Position numbers and translations under genes: made by a program. From assembly GCA_028023455.1 (NCBI GenBank), contig JAQFVV010006311.1, forward strand, positions 1,490,001 to 1,554,000: a stretch of 64,000 nt of DNA, given 5' to 3'. Below, piece by piece: positions 36,100 through 47,415 of this stretch. The notes beneath the pieces are model-generated. The model was not told the origin of the DNA. It ran no database searches and was given only the letters and a program-made list of their open reading frames with translations. How positions within the stretch are numbered: position 1 is the stretch's first letter; the number at the start of each line of letters is the position of its first letter. This DNA comes from Epiperipatus broadwayi. Taxonomy: Eukaryota; Onychophora; Udeonychophora; Euonychophora; Peripatidae.

Positions 36100-37404
36100 A
36101 AACCATTAAACATCACACGATCACCATTTCTTATGCTTGCTCATAACTTATTAAAACAGGCAAAACTCTCCATACAGTACTTCCACTCAGTGTAAGCCAG
36201 AGTATTCAATGGATGCCAGAAGGCTTATGCATAAAATCCATATCTAGTGCCCACTCATCCAATATTCCCAAACTAGTTTCTGGTTTGTGGCCTTCATCAG
36301 TGAGGAGTTTTGGATCTGAAAGCACTGTGGCTAGATCTTAGATCCAATGCAACCCTCCAGCAGCCACTTTTTATCTCTACTTAACCACAAAACTATGAAA
36401 ATAAAATTGAAAACACAATAATATTTTCAATCTAAGCTCATTAGCTTATATAGTCATAGGTCTGAACTCAATTCAGTACCCATACATTTTGGTGTCTTTG
36501 GTTCTTTAATAACCATAGCTACCACTACCATATTAGGCAGGAATGGTATTAAACCATTAAACATAACATGATCACTATTTTTTATGCTTGTGCATAATTT
36601 ATTAAAACAGGCAAAACTCTCCATCCAGTAGTTCCACTCAGTGGAAGCCAGAGTAATTAATGGATGCCAGAAGGCTTATGCATAAAATTCCTATCTAGTG
36701 CCTACCCATCCAATATCTCCAGACTAGTCTCGGGTTTGTGGCCTTCATCAGTGAGGAGCCTTGGATCTGAGAGCACTGCACCTAGATCTTAGGATCTAAT
36801 GCAACCCTCCAGCAGCCATCTTTTATCTCTACTTAACTACAAAACTATGAGAATAAAATTGAAAACACAATAATATTTTCAATCTAATCTCATTAGAGAG
36901 TTTAACTGTTTTAATAACAGTTATGAGCAAGCATAAGAAACGGGGATCATGCGATATTTAGTGGTTTAATACCAATCCTGCCTAATAGGGTAATGGGTGG
37001 CTATGGTTATTAAAAAAATCAAAGACACCAAAAGGTATGGGTACTGAACTGAGTTCAGACCTATATGACTTTATAAACTAATGCACTTAGACTGAAAATA
37101 TTATTGTTTTTTCAATATAAGCTAATGCACTTAGATTGAAAACATTATTGTGTTTTCAATTTTATTCTTATAATTTTGTAGTTAAGTAGAGATAAAAGGT
37201 AGCTGCTGGAGGGTTGCATTAGATCCTACAATCTAGGTGCAGTGCTCTCAGATCCAAGGCTCACTCACTGAAGAAGGCCACAAACCAAAAACTAGTCTGG
37301 AGATATTGGATGTGTAGGCACTAGATAGGGATTTTATGCATAAGCCTTCTGGCATACAATGATTACTTTAGCTTGCACTGAGTGGCACTACTGGATGAAA
37401 GATA
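36100..37404. repeat. 451-bp tandem repeat with an inverted third copy
   Basis: The unit starting AAACCATTAAACATCACACG (36100) recurs at 36551, a period of 451 bp. I divide it into module a (first 62 bp), module b (about 280 bp, from GCAAAACTCTCCAT to TATTTTCAATCTAA) and module c (about 110 bp, from CATTAGCTTATATAG to TAGGCAGGAATGG). The plus-strand order is a-b-c-a-b. From about 36905 the sequence runs backwards as inverted a, inverted c and inverted b, ending at 37404. Module b of the second unit can therefore pair with the inverted b over about 280 bp. An internal 40-bp duplication lies at 37078-37140. No protein is encoded. Fragments of the family occur at 13481, 59063 and 62522. Confidence 0.85.
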
Positions 37405-38190
37405 AACTGGCTTTTTAAATGAATTCCATAAATTCATAAAACAAAAGAAAATGTTGCAAAAATACCATGACATGCAAGTCAAAATATAAAAAATAATTTC
37501 TATCTTTAAAAATATAAAATCATTGCTTCATCATTTAACCAATTGATATTAATATAATTCATAATTGTTTTCAAACTAATAATATAAACTAACTTTGTAT
37601 AAGCAAGTTATCAGTTTTTGTTACTAATATTATATATAATGAAAACATTTATTTAACAATTGTTTAATTGGATTTGCAAGTAATAATACAAAAACTGTAA
37701 TAACTTAGCATTACAAAGGTAAATAAAATTATAACAAATAATTGTAAATTAAATACAGGACAGATCTTTTATATGTGCAGGTGACAAAATAATTTTCTGT
37801 ATATGATAACAGTTCAAACTAAGTAGTTGTCAGAGGCTTCTTTAAGTTATAATATGAGATATTAGAATAAATTTTTAGAATAGTGGTAATCAATGGAAAA
37901 TTTGCTGATCAAGTGTTATCAATAGGGTCGTAGTATCCTATAACCTAATACTCATAATGTATTTTCAGTGAGACAGTTTATCACTCACATAATACAAAAA
38001 TAGTTGCACATAATTTTTATATGCTCCCCCTCTATAATATTTGACTGCTATAGTAACACTTAAAACATGACGATATAAATAAACAATAATGTGATTTGAA
38101 AATTTTCAACTTCTTGATAAATATAAAACCAATTAAATTCTAAAGCAATATTTAATTTGCTTATACTGAATATTTCCTATATATATAATT
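37405..38190. other. AT-rich stretch, nothing recognised
   Basis: No feature visible. Confidence 0.5.
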
Positions 38191-38252
38191 ATTAGAGGAT
38201 GAATAGACTGAAAAAATCCTGAGTTCAAATCTCTCTAATTACATAAAACCAA
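38191..38252 (+). repeat. tRNA-like SINE head, copy B (degenerate)
   Basis: GAGGATGAATAGACTGAAAA then TCCTGAGTTCAAATCTCTCT and AATTACAT aligns with the end of the copies at 51641-51764. Only the anticodon-to-T-arm part remains. Confidence 0.4.
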
Positions 38253-39464
38253 TTAAAGTATTTTATTCACTAATTATTTCAAGATTATAATTTAACAGAG
38301 TTATAACTGCACTACTTCTTAAAGTGATATTATACATGTAAGTACTTTCTCATAACTTAAGATTTATCCATAATAAATGAGTACTAATTCAATGTAAAGC
38401 CATATTAAATAAAAATTTAGAGAAAATATTTCAATAAGAATAAAATTTTAATTTCATTTTTTACATGAATTGTAATAGACGCGACACGTGTTTTGCTATT
38501 TCAAGAAAATGGACAAATTAATTTGCATACGCATTTGCATACATTATTGTTTAGTAGCATTACAGCAATGGTTTATAACCTATTTTGGCCATGAATATGA
38601 GGGAAAACCTCAAAAGTACTAGCCCTAGATTAATTTAATTTGATCGTTTTTTTTTACTACTGACAGCTTCTTCTTCAGCGGGTTAAATAGCTTATATATG
38701 CTATGAATTGTTTTTATAAACTAAACTGCATAATAATGTTTTTTTTTCTGTATTTGACTTTATTACAAAAAATTATTAAAAATAAACAATCTGAAAATAT
38801 ATATTTAATTCAGTGGATAATACTATTTTATAAACAAAGATGTTAATGTGATTAAATGAGAAGATATTTTGATCATCATTTGAAAAATATATTAATTCAG
38901 AATAATTATGTTTAAAGTGAAATCAAATCTATTGATTCATTTAGATTTGAATAAAATCATCAAATTTAATGAAGGTAAAACAGTTTTTGGTAATTTTAAA
39001 AAATAGCAAGGCTGAAAGTGTTAATGGGTCTGGAAAAGATTTAAAATATATAGTGAGATATATTTATTTCAAAGCAATTGTAATTTTTGTAAATATATAT
39101 ATATAGATTTATAAAGACATTTTTATTGACTAACCTATAAAAATAATAGGGATAGAAGAGACTGTAGTGATTATTATAGAATAACTTTCTTAACCATTAC
39201 AATAAAAGTACTTTTAAAAATTGTGTTGAATAAACTGCTTTCAATATTATCAAACTCATGTAGTTTAAAAAAAAACCTCAAGAAATACTGTACATATAAA
39301 TTATGTTGCTAGGTAAATGCAAGGAAAGTATAGAAAACAAGTGCATGATTTATATTTTGATTTTATTTATTTAGTAAAAGACATTAAACCAAACCAAATG
39401 AAAATATTTCACAGTGACAAAGTTAAAATTAGTTGTTTGTTTACTCAAGTTTATCAACATCATC

Positions 39465-39470
<6 letters not shown>
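38253..39470. other. AT-rich stretch, nothing recognised
   Basis: No coding, RNA or repeat signature was found. Confidence 0.5.
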
Positions 39471-39554
<84 letters not shown>

Positions 39555-39555
39555 T
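39471..39555 (-). repeat. (ATC)n/(ATT)n trinucleotide tract at the LINE 3' end
   Basis: About eight ATC units pass into about twenty ATT units. On the minus strand this is a (TAA)n tract directly behind the 3' end of the LINE at 39556-43640. I-clade and some related LINEs end in TAA repeats, so the tract is probably the LINE's tail, later expanded. Two overlapping open frames with long Ile or Tyr runs here are artefacts of the repeat. Confidence 0.8.
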
Positions 39556-41594
39556 CAAATCAAACTTTATTATTCATAAAGAGTTACATTGTTAAGAAGA
39601 CTTAATAAAAACTACATAGCTTTGGAAAAAAAACAAATCATCAAAATGTAAACTTGTAAATTGTGTATTTTCCTATGGTTCTATTTCATTGTCTGAGAGT
39701 TTAGTTCATCAACTTAAAATACATTTTGATTGAATTAAATATATCTTTTGGACTATTAAATATGCAGATGTGGTGGTTAAAAATTGTTGAAAATGAGATA
39801 TGTAACAAAAAAAAAATGTTCTTGTTACAGCAACCTCATTTGCTTTGTTTGAGGTTATGGTTTGTCTCAGGTTCTTAATAGTAACCATGGAGCAGCAAAA
39901 ATATCTGGGTGTGCAATATTGCCATCTCTGGCCTTCAGTTGTTTGTGTTTATTAGAGAATATGGCTGGGTGCCTTCTGGTGTTGTTTCCAAGGTAGAAAG
40001 TGCATCTGGTATATCACAAAGTATATAAACAAAAAAGTTTCTGCATGGCTGCTAGCATTGAACCTTTATTGCGCATTTCCATTAGGTGATGAAATGTGAT
40101 GTTATTTTAACTAGATGTGTTAATCACAAATTCTCAGGTATTTGTCAGAGCTGTGCAGGTGCAGAATATGTGCTGTTGCATTTCTTCTTCCCTGTGGCAC
40201 AAGGAACAAAAAGCATCAATTTTGGTGTAAAACTTATAGTATTTAAGGAAATAGGAGGTAGTTAGAGCATGAAGATTTAACCTTAAAAGAAAGTAAAAAA
40301 ATTTGGATTCCAATGAGCATTTTTGAATTGCAGCATCAACTGACTGTTGTTTATATTTAGCATTGATGTTTGAGAATCAGTAGTTAAGTCTGGATACAGT
40401 ATATTGTAAATACTCCAAGAGATGTATCTACCAACACCCCAAAAAGACACCTGATCACAAATGCTTTGGAGTTGGTTTACGAGGAAAGACAAATATCCAT
40501 GTGAAGGTGGTGGTCAGTCTGTGGGTGCTATTTGAAGAATGCATTCAAGAGCTAGAAAACTTCTTATTAGTGTAGCCAGGAGACTAATACTTTTTTGGTT
40601 TATGAAAAATTTGAATGGAGTGAAGACCTAATCCATTTTTGGTTGATGGAAGACTGTCATTTTACAGAGATGGAGACTACTTTTCTGCACCATAATAGTT
40701 TGCTACTGAATGAATAAATGGATGAAGTGAAAGATTTAGTGAAGTTTATTATTGGTGAGTAATAAGTTATTTTTGTAATTACAAGCTGATTGAAAAGGCA
40801 TACTTTTGCATATAACAAGAGATAGGTTTAGGAGAGAAAATTAGTTACACATTCAGCATAAACTTTCAGTTTTTTCTGTATCTTTTGTCTCTTTCCAAAG
40901 GATCCTAGGTAGAAAGGAAATCCAAAGAAATTAGTTGTACATGATAAATTTATGTATGTATCTTGCCAGTGTAAAGAAAGCATGCTAATGTTTTATTAAT
41001 GTTGATCTTGAGTTTATATGAAGGTGTATTCATTAAGTATTTTTTCCAGAACAGGTAACTGTTTTTTGGAGATAAGAAAAACAGTAAAGTCATCCATGTA
41101 TGTAATACATAGTATATATAGTCCAGTGTGTGGAATTTGAATTCCTTGTAATTTTTGTTGTATCATGTTTATGAGAGAGTTAATGTAGAACATGAATAAT
41201 AAAGAAATGAGTGGAGATCCTTGAGGTATGGATTGATGAGGAGAGAATGAAGGGGATGTTCTACCATTAATTGTAATATAGATCTCATGACAAAAAATTA
41301 GGTTAGTTAGTAGGTATGAGAGAACGAGGTATTTTGGTGTCTACAAGCGTCTGAATTAAAATTTCAATAAGAACCAAGTCAAAAGCAGCCTCAATGTTAA
41401 TTTGAATAGCAATTGGAGCATATTTTTTGCTTTTGAACTGAATATACAATAGATTTTGAAAAGATGGCAGCTTGGCCTATTGAGGAATCTTTTTTTGCAT
41501 GTTGCATTGGTGATGATGGATATGGTTCAATTTTGTCTTGTACAACCTTTTCCAGAATTTAATACTATGGGTATCCATGGAGATTGGTTGATGA

Positions 41595-41804
41595 TTAGAT
41601 AGAATGGATATTGAAGCTTGCTTTTGTTGATGGAACTAAAGAGATTGGATATACATCTTTTATGCTATACAACCTTTGTGATAGATAATTTGCCAAATCA
41701 CATAGATATGTGGTGATAAAGTGACTGAGATGTAAAAACACAAATTTAGGGATTCCATGTGGCCCTGGATGATAAGAGTTTGGTATTGTGGTTAGCTTCA
41801 GCAA
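41595..41804 (-). pseudogene. LINE reverse transcriptase, N-terminal RT fragment
   Basis: This 69-residue frame contains HPGPHGIPKFVFLHL, resembling the PGPDGIP block that opens the RT domain in I/Jockey/R1-type LINEs. A PISLVPSTKASFNIHSI-like stretch follows, corresponding to the 'RPISL' region. Later RT blocks are only recognisable as fragments in changed frames to about 41000. The catalytic YADD box is not intact. Confidence 0.6.
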
Positions 41805-42251
41805 GAAATAAGTAGCAATGGTTTATCTAACTCTAGTTGGCCAAAAAGAAGGCATAATGTGACTGCAGGTTTTGTTTGAAATATTTGTATATTGGTTCTA
41901 ACATATTATATCCAGCTTTGATGATACCCTTGATTTCAAGTGCTTATAGAACTCTGATAGTGGAAGGATATCTAAGGATCCATCTAATGTACCCTTGTCC
42001 AGGTGTGTTGTTTTGTTAGACAGATTTTTTTCTTTTTTTTTGGCCAGGTGTATTGTTTTGTTAGACAGGGTTTTTTCTTTTTTGTGACAAGGTACTCTTT
42101 TAGAGTGTTGCAGATGTTTATTATATACTTGTGTAAATCTTTTTATATGTGCATAGGTTTTAGTGCAGATTTATACATGATGATTCTTTTATGTAACTTA
42201 TCAGCCAAAGTTAAGAGTCTTGAGGGTGGTGGGTGTTTCTGGCAATATGAT

Positions 42252-42976
42252 TTATATTGAATGGTAGAATGTTGATAAAGGAAATGTACCATGAACAGGA
42301 TCAAGTTGCATAATGCTAAGTTTAAATAGCATAATGTACATTTCAGAGTATAAAAATTCAGTAGTGTGTGCAGAAATAATTATTCTTATTGTTTTATAAA
42401 GTTTAATTGTTGTTGTTTGCATTGCACTTAGATCAAGTTCAAGCATTTGACTAGAGTAATTAGAAAAGAGAGAGGGATTAAGCGTTAATTTTATTAAGTG
42501 AATGAAGCATAGGTGAATAAAAGCACCAATAAATAAGTGACAATGGTTATAGAATGAGATTAAGTTGGATGGTAAAAAACTTTCAGCACTCATTAGTGGT
42601 ATTGCAAGTTGATGTACCCACTTTGAAACAAAAGTGTGATAACTCATGTTAAAGTCATCCACTAAAACAACTGGGTATGATGTCAATGATAGTAGTGAGT
42701 TGATGATAAGCAGTAATCTTGAAATGACAACTGGTCCAGAAGGTATGTAAACGAAAATTACATTGAGTACAGCAGTACAGTGGTGAAAAGTAACTATAAG
42801 TAGGTTTGAGTTGATATATATGATTTGAAAAGATGAAAATTGGCAAGTTCTTGTGATGACCAGACCAGTGCCTCTGAAGGTGATGATGAATCTTGTGAAC
42901 AGGTGCAAAAGCCTTGGGCCCTTAAATAAATTGTGGTGTCAATCTGAGAACCAGTATATATTTTTGTTTCCAGCAA
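42252..42976 (-). pseudogene. LINE endonuclease-like remnant
   Basis: Two overlapping frames (42976-42794 and 42908-42252) share the work of one ancestral frame, indicating a frameshift near 42850. The first has LLETKIYTGSQID, the counterpart of the ETK motif of AP-type endonucleases. The second has VVLVDDFNMSYHTF, the counterpart of the GDFN motif with G changed to D. The protein would cut target DNA for LINE insertion. In this state it is surely inactive. Confidence 0.5.
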
Positions 42977-43640
42977 ATCCAGGATGTGTGGCTGTGTAAA
43001 TTGAATCCATTTACTAGCTGAAAGTTTTTGAATTGAGTTTAGACATTAAAGCTCCTACCTTTATTTTCATGTTGAAAGTAAATGAACAGAAAAAATAGAA
43101 TATGTGTTTTGAGAATCAGCTGTTTTATATTGACTGAATTGAGATTTCCATTTGTTGCCTTGTTTATAAGGTTTTGAAAAATGATTGTATGAACATAAAT
43201 GGCCAGCTAAGACTCAAAATTAAAGTTTTCAGGGCTGGCATCTAGGGCATCAAAATATTTAAGAAATGTTTAGTTTGCATTATTTTTATTAAGTAGGGAA
43301 AGTTTGATATCTGTTGGTATACTACTGTTTATATGTTTTTCTTAAGGGTTTGTTTTTGATTCATTGCTTGATTTGATGTTTTGGTAAGTGAACAATAAAG
43401 ATTTTGGGACTCACTTAGAGCTTCCTGTTTTTATTGAATGTCTGTTAAGTGGAGACTACAGGATTCTAGATTATAAAGGTTGTTATTAGTGGAGTATGTT
43501 AGATTAATTTCAATATCAAGTGTTTTTATTTTTTATTACCATGCTCTTTTCATGGTTGACCAGGTTTTCTTCTGGAAGTATAATCTGTGTCACAGCTTTC
43601 AACTATTGGTAATGGTGGCATCAGTGTATTATATGTGAAA

Positions 43641-44425
43641 ATTGGTTAATATTGGCACTGTAAATGATGAGACAAATATTTTAATTTTTGCTGATTTAAA
43701 CTTTTATTAGCAAACTAAATTTTAAATTATTATTATTATTTATCTGTTGATGTTATATTAAAAAAAATCTTTTACTAATATTTCCAATTTTAATATAGTT
43801 ATTTTTTATTCATATTATAATTTCATATCAAATATATGTCAATTTAAAAATTTTATAGAATTTAATCTATTTTTTTTTTAAAATAAAATAAAAAAATAAT
43901 TTGTAGAAGTAATTTAAAATAAAATAAAAAATTACTTTTACAAATTATTTTTTAAATGTTTCCAGAAATTTCATTTCAAAAATAATTTAAATAATTATAA
44001 TATTTAATATAGCCAGAAGATTCATATACTGTATTAATATAAGCAAATCAGAATTTTTTTTAATTACAGTAATTATTATTTACTCGTGCAGACACATGAA
44101 AGCAAAAAAAAAAAAGCAAAACACTTGCATCACACACTCATACACAAAAGTAAGTCATATTAAGCAAAAAAAGGAAAAATAGTGAAATATTTAAAATTAT
44201 CAGCAAATGTCATTTGACCATCAGTAGAAATAGCATTTTATTTGTAGTTTCATCAAAGTTTACCATAGACTATGCTAATGATGATAAACTATATGCTCAT
44301 TAATAACCACTTCAATAATTTGAAATAAAAGATAATTTAATATTATTTTTTTTTACATACCAAATCAAAATATTTCATTCAAAATCTATAATAAAAAAAT
44401 ATATATATATATATTATGTGTCAAA
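43641..44425. other. AT-rich stretch with a small hairpin
   Basis: A hairpin at 43895-43952 pairs AATAATTTGTAGAAGTAATT with its complement around an AAAATAAAATAA loop. Nothing else is recognised. Confidence 0.45.
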
Positions 44426-44497
44426 GCATTGGCTGGGAAGTAAACCCCAAGACAAATGCTTGTAAGGCAGCTGTGCTAACCACTCTGCCACCAATGC
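44426..44497 (-). pseudogene. decayed tRNA-Gly-like sequence, relative of 6530-6600
   Basis: On the minus strand this 72-base sequence keeps the acceptor stem GCATTGG/CCAATGC and the A-box-like TGGCAGAGTGGTTAGCA. The loop is CTTACAA (anticodon TAC by one change from TCC) and the T loop is TTTACTT. It shares the unusual C at position 58 with the copy at 6530. It is followed by TTTGACACATA, the same 3' extension as that copy (TTTGACATATG). The lower anticodon stem is broken. This is a pseudo-tRNA or SINE head, not a working tRNA. Confidence 0.7.
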
Positions 44498-44598
44498 TTT
44501 AAAAGCATATAATGTTGAATATTTGGACACAGGCTGCATGGAAAATAAAATTAATATGATTTTATCATAATCAAATTCAAGAAATTATCTATCTATAT

Positions 44599-46445
44599 TG
44601 TGACACTACAAAACATCACCATGTCTGTGAAATTCTGAAGATTACACAAATTATGGCAATTGGTATGAGAGTGCCACTAGGCATATAATCTAGCACTAGA
44701 TCAAAAAGATTTGTTAATTTATATACATATTATGGTCACATAATAATTTCAAGGTGTAATCTTATTTGGACTCTAATAATTATAATTTATGTTCTTATCA
44801 GAAGACACTATAGCTGTTAATGTTATAATTAAATTAATAACAAAGGCACTTAAGTATGGTTTTAATAATATGTATTATATTCTATTTTCATTACTAACTC
44901 TGTTCCCAATTCTCCCTTCATAGCATTCCAAACTGACTCAATCTATTTTTATGGTAAAATACAAACATAAATTTTAACTCAATCATTATTATTTTAATAA
45001 CAGCCCAATTATTTAACATTTTATACCTTCTCCCAAGGGAATACACCATCACAAATCCTACAAATGACAATAGTCCAAATTTATTATGGAGACCTTGTTC
45101 AAATAGGAGTGAACTTTAAGATGACTTATTATTAGAGTGAGCTGTATTGTGCTCCACTCTAACCCTCTCCCTTCACATCTTAAATAATTTTATTCTTATC
45201 ATTAATGGATGGCATAAGTTTCCAGTTTTTTGCTTATGACTGTTGATTATTATTTTTATATACTCCTGATTCTGACATAAGTTTCCAGGTGATTGCTTAT
45301 GGGTGAAATTTTTAACAAATCACCTCTTTTTGTCTTTCAAGATCAAACAATTAATATTTTAGAAATCTAACCTATACAAATGTTGAATACAATAAAAATA
45401 AATTAAAAATATACATAATCAAATAAATAAAGTCAAGTTAATATAACATCATACCCCCTTTTTCAATTCAATTAAAATAACATGATAAATCCCTGTTAAA
45501 AATCCCACACTTTACTGTTGAAACTTTTAATGTATAACAGACCCAATTAATGGAGTCTAGGTTGCAATCATGCTAATTAGAATAAAAGTTCACTTAAACA
45601 GTTTATATTTACTCTGGTTGATAAGCTGTTTAAATGTTTACCAAGAGGATACTGTCTATGTGTGATCTTAGTCTATAACTGCAGGTATAAATCCTTTTTA
45701 GTCCTTTGGTTTTTGAACACATCCTTGGCTAGCTAGCTGGTTTCATCTTTTTCATAGTTGGAAATCACTTGGGTGACTTCAGGTATGGCTGGGAGACATT
45801 TCCCCCCAGGATGGAAGTTCTTGGTATTCTCTGGCTGGTAAACATTTTCATATCAATGGATATTAACATTTTTTTAAAGAAAAAGTTCTCAATAATGAAA
45901 AAAAAATCACGACTAACTTAAACAAAAGAAAACTCTACAATTTATATATTTTTCTGTGAACAGGATTCACACTCTGTCATTTATTTTTAGCTACATTTTG
46001 TCACTTACAATTTCTGACCTTTTATTCCTGCAGAATTTTTAATTAACTAAAAAGTTCTTGATAAATTAGTGCAATGGATAGACTCTAACAATATTTTTAA
46101 TTTCAAATACATTTTGTAGCTTGAATTTCAACAATAGAGTTAATTGTGAATCTCTCTAATTTACTACTCCCAACCCACATTTTCCCAAGAAACACATCAA
46201 AAAAAAAAAAAAAATTTAAGAAGAAAATAAACTGAATCACAAGATACTATTTTATCTTGAGTTATAATTAATATAAATTAAAATAAGATCCACTGAAGAA
46301 ATCCTGATTTCTTCAAGATAAACAAAAAAAATTGATTTAAAAGATAATATATAATTTTAAATTCTTACTATAAACTATATACAATTTTATTGAATTAAAA
46401 TATATATACATGTATATATATGAGATGGCAGAAAATACCATCTCA
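44599..46445 (-). mobile_element. solo LTR, diverged member of the 16.6-kb element family
   Basis: The start TGTGACACTACAAAACATCA with a later GAGAGTGCCACTAGGCAT aligns with the LTR starts at 16580 and 19371 (TGTAACAAAACA...GAGGGCGCCACTAAACAT). Matching blocks continue in order: GAGTGAACTTTAAGATGACTT, the AGAGTG...CACTCT hairpin at 45134-45160, TTGGCTAGCTAGC, and CAACAATAGAGTTAATTG. It ends in TGAGATGGCA...TACCATCTCA at 46421-46445. Both sides carry ATAT (44595-44598 and 46446-46449), a candidate 4-bp target duplication. No interior or second LTR is present, so it is a solo LTR left by LTR-LTR recombination. It is clearly older than the element at 16.6 kb. Confidence 0.75.
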
Positions 46446-46449
46446 ATAT

Positions 46450-47017
46450 AGACCAATCTCTTTTTAGAGATAGAATTATTTAGATTTGTATTTTATTTTG
46501 TGCAAAATTTTATAACATTTCAAGAATTTTTAAAATATATGATGTACAAAGAAGAATCTTTTTTGAAGATTATAAAAAATAATAAAACCTTTTATTTATA
46601 AACCTTGTTGTGTAATTGATAATAAATAATTTAAAAAATAAGATAGCCATAATAACCTCAGTTTAAACACTGAAACAAGTTTTCAAAATAAAAGTAATTA
46701 GAAAAACTCAGTAAATTCAGAATTCAAAAAAATTAAAAATAAAACTAATGTTCCATCACTTTTTTCTATGATAAAAATCTGTTGCTGATGTTTCTCCTAC
46801 CATTGATTTAATAAATATTTAATACCATTGATAGATAAATTTCAATCATGCACTTTATCTCATATAAAATCTAGGATTGTCTAATATTTTTAAAACAGAT
46901 AGGATTTACTGATAATATTCATACCAATAATAATTTGTCTTTTAATGCAATAGATTTTAAAGCTATTTATAACTCCTCAAAAAGTTATTAAATCAAAGTC
47001 TAACTTACAAGATACTA
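46450..47017. other. AT-rich stretch, nothing recognised
   Basis: No feature visible. Confidence 0.5.
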
Positions 47018-47211
47018 TTAAACTCTTATATACTCTCCTCATATGCACCTTAATGCAATTTTTATATATAATTACTTCTTTTTTTCTTACAGTTTTTGAC
47101 TATCCTGCAATCTTTATCGGAGCTACTACATTTAAACATAATCATATTATAATCATTATGTACATAAAAGTTGCATTAAGGTGTATATGAGGAGAGCATA
47201 TAAGAGTTTAA
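47018..47211. mobile_element. 194-bp MITE-like element with terminal inverted repeats of about 48 bp
   Basis: The left arm is TTAAACTCTTATATACTCTC then CTCATATGCACCTTAATGCA. The right arm is TGCATTAAGGTGTATATGAG then GAGAGCATATAAGAGTTTAA, its near-perfect complement. The interior of about 95 bp is unrelated and non-coding. The TTAA at each end could be part of the repeat or the target site. Confidence 0.7.
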
Positions 47212-47415
47212 TATATATGAATAAATTAAGAAAGTTAAAAGGGAATATATAAGAATAAGAAAATTACAAGATACTAATGAAATGTTTTATAATAATAACA
47301 TTGATAATATTAAAAAAACTATGCTGTAAAAAAACACTAGTGAGCTATTTAATAATAAATTTTAAAAAATGACACTATTATTACTTTAGTAATACATCCA
47401 AAATAATGAAATATA
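47212..47415. other. AT-rich spacer between two DNA elements
   Basis: Only AT-rich sequence lies between the two inverted-repeat elements. The phrase TTACAAGATACTA occurs both here (47266) and just left of the first element (47006). Confidence 0.45.

Larger units (their letters stand above)
39556..43640 (-). mobile_element. decayed non-LTR retrotransposon (I/Jockey-like LINE)
   Basis: On the minus strand the segment shows the order of a LINE second ORF. An endonuclease-like start lies near 43073 (DLLETKI near 42980 and VDDFN near 42480 correspond to the QETK and GDFN motifs). RT fragments follow (HPGPHGIPKF near 41770; a degenerate IEAAFD block near 41390). A C-terminal zinc-like motif CSLCHREEEMQQHIFCTC lies near 40160-40215. 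The 3' end has an AATAA-type signal and a TAA-repeat tail. Many stops and frameshifts break it, and a 46-bp local duplication occurs near 42000-42090. Sequence from about 43080 to 43640 keeps the same less-AT-rich composition and may be ORF1 remnant. Clade assignment (I versus Jockey/R1) is uncertain. Confidence 0.72.

Noticed and set aside
39317-39605. Frames with long Tyr/His or Ile runs
   Set aside because: They are produced by the ATC/ATT microsatellite at the LINE tail; no protein is indicated.
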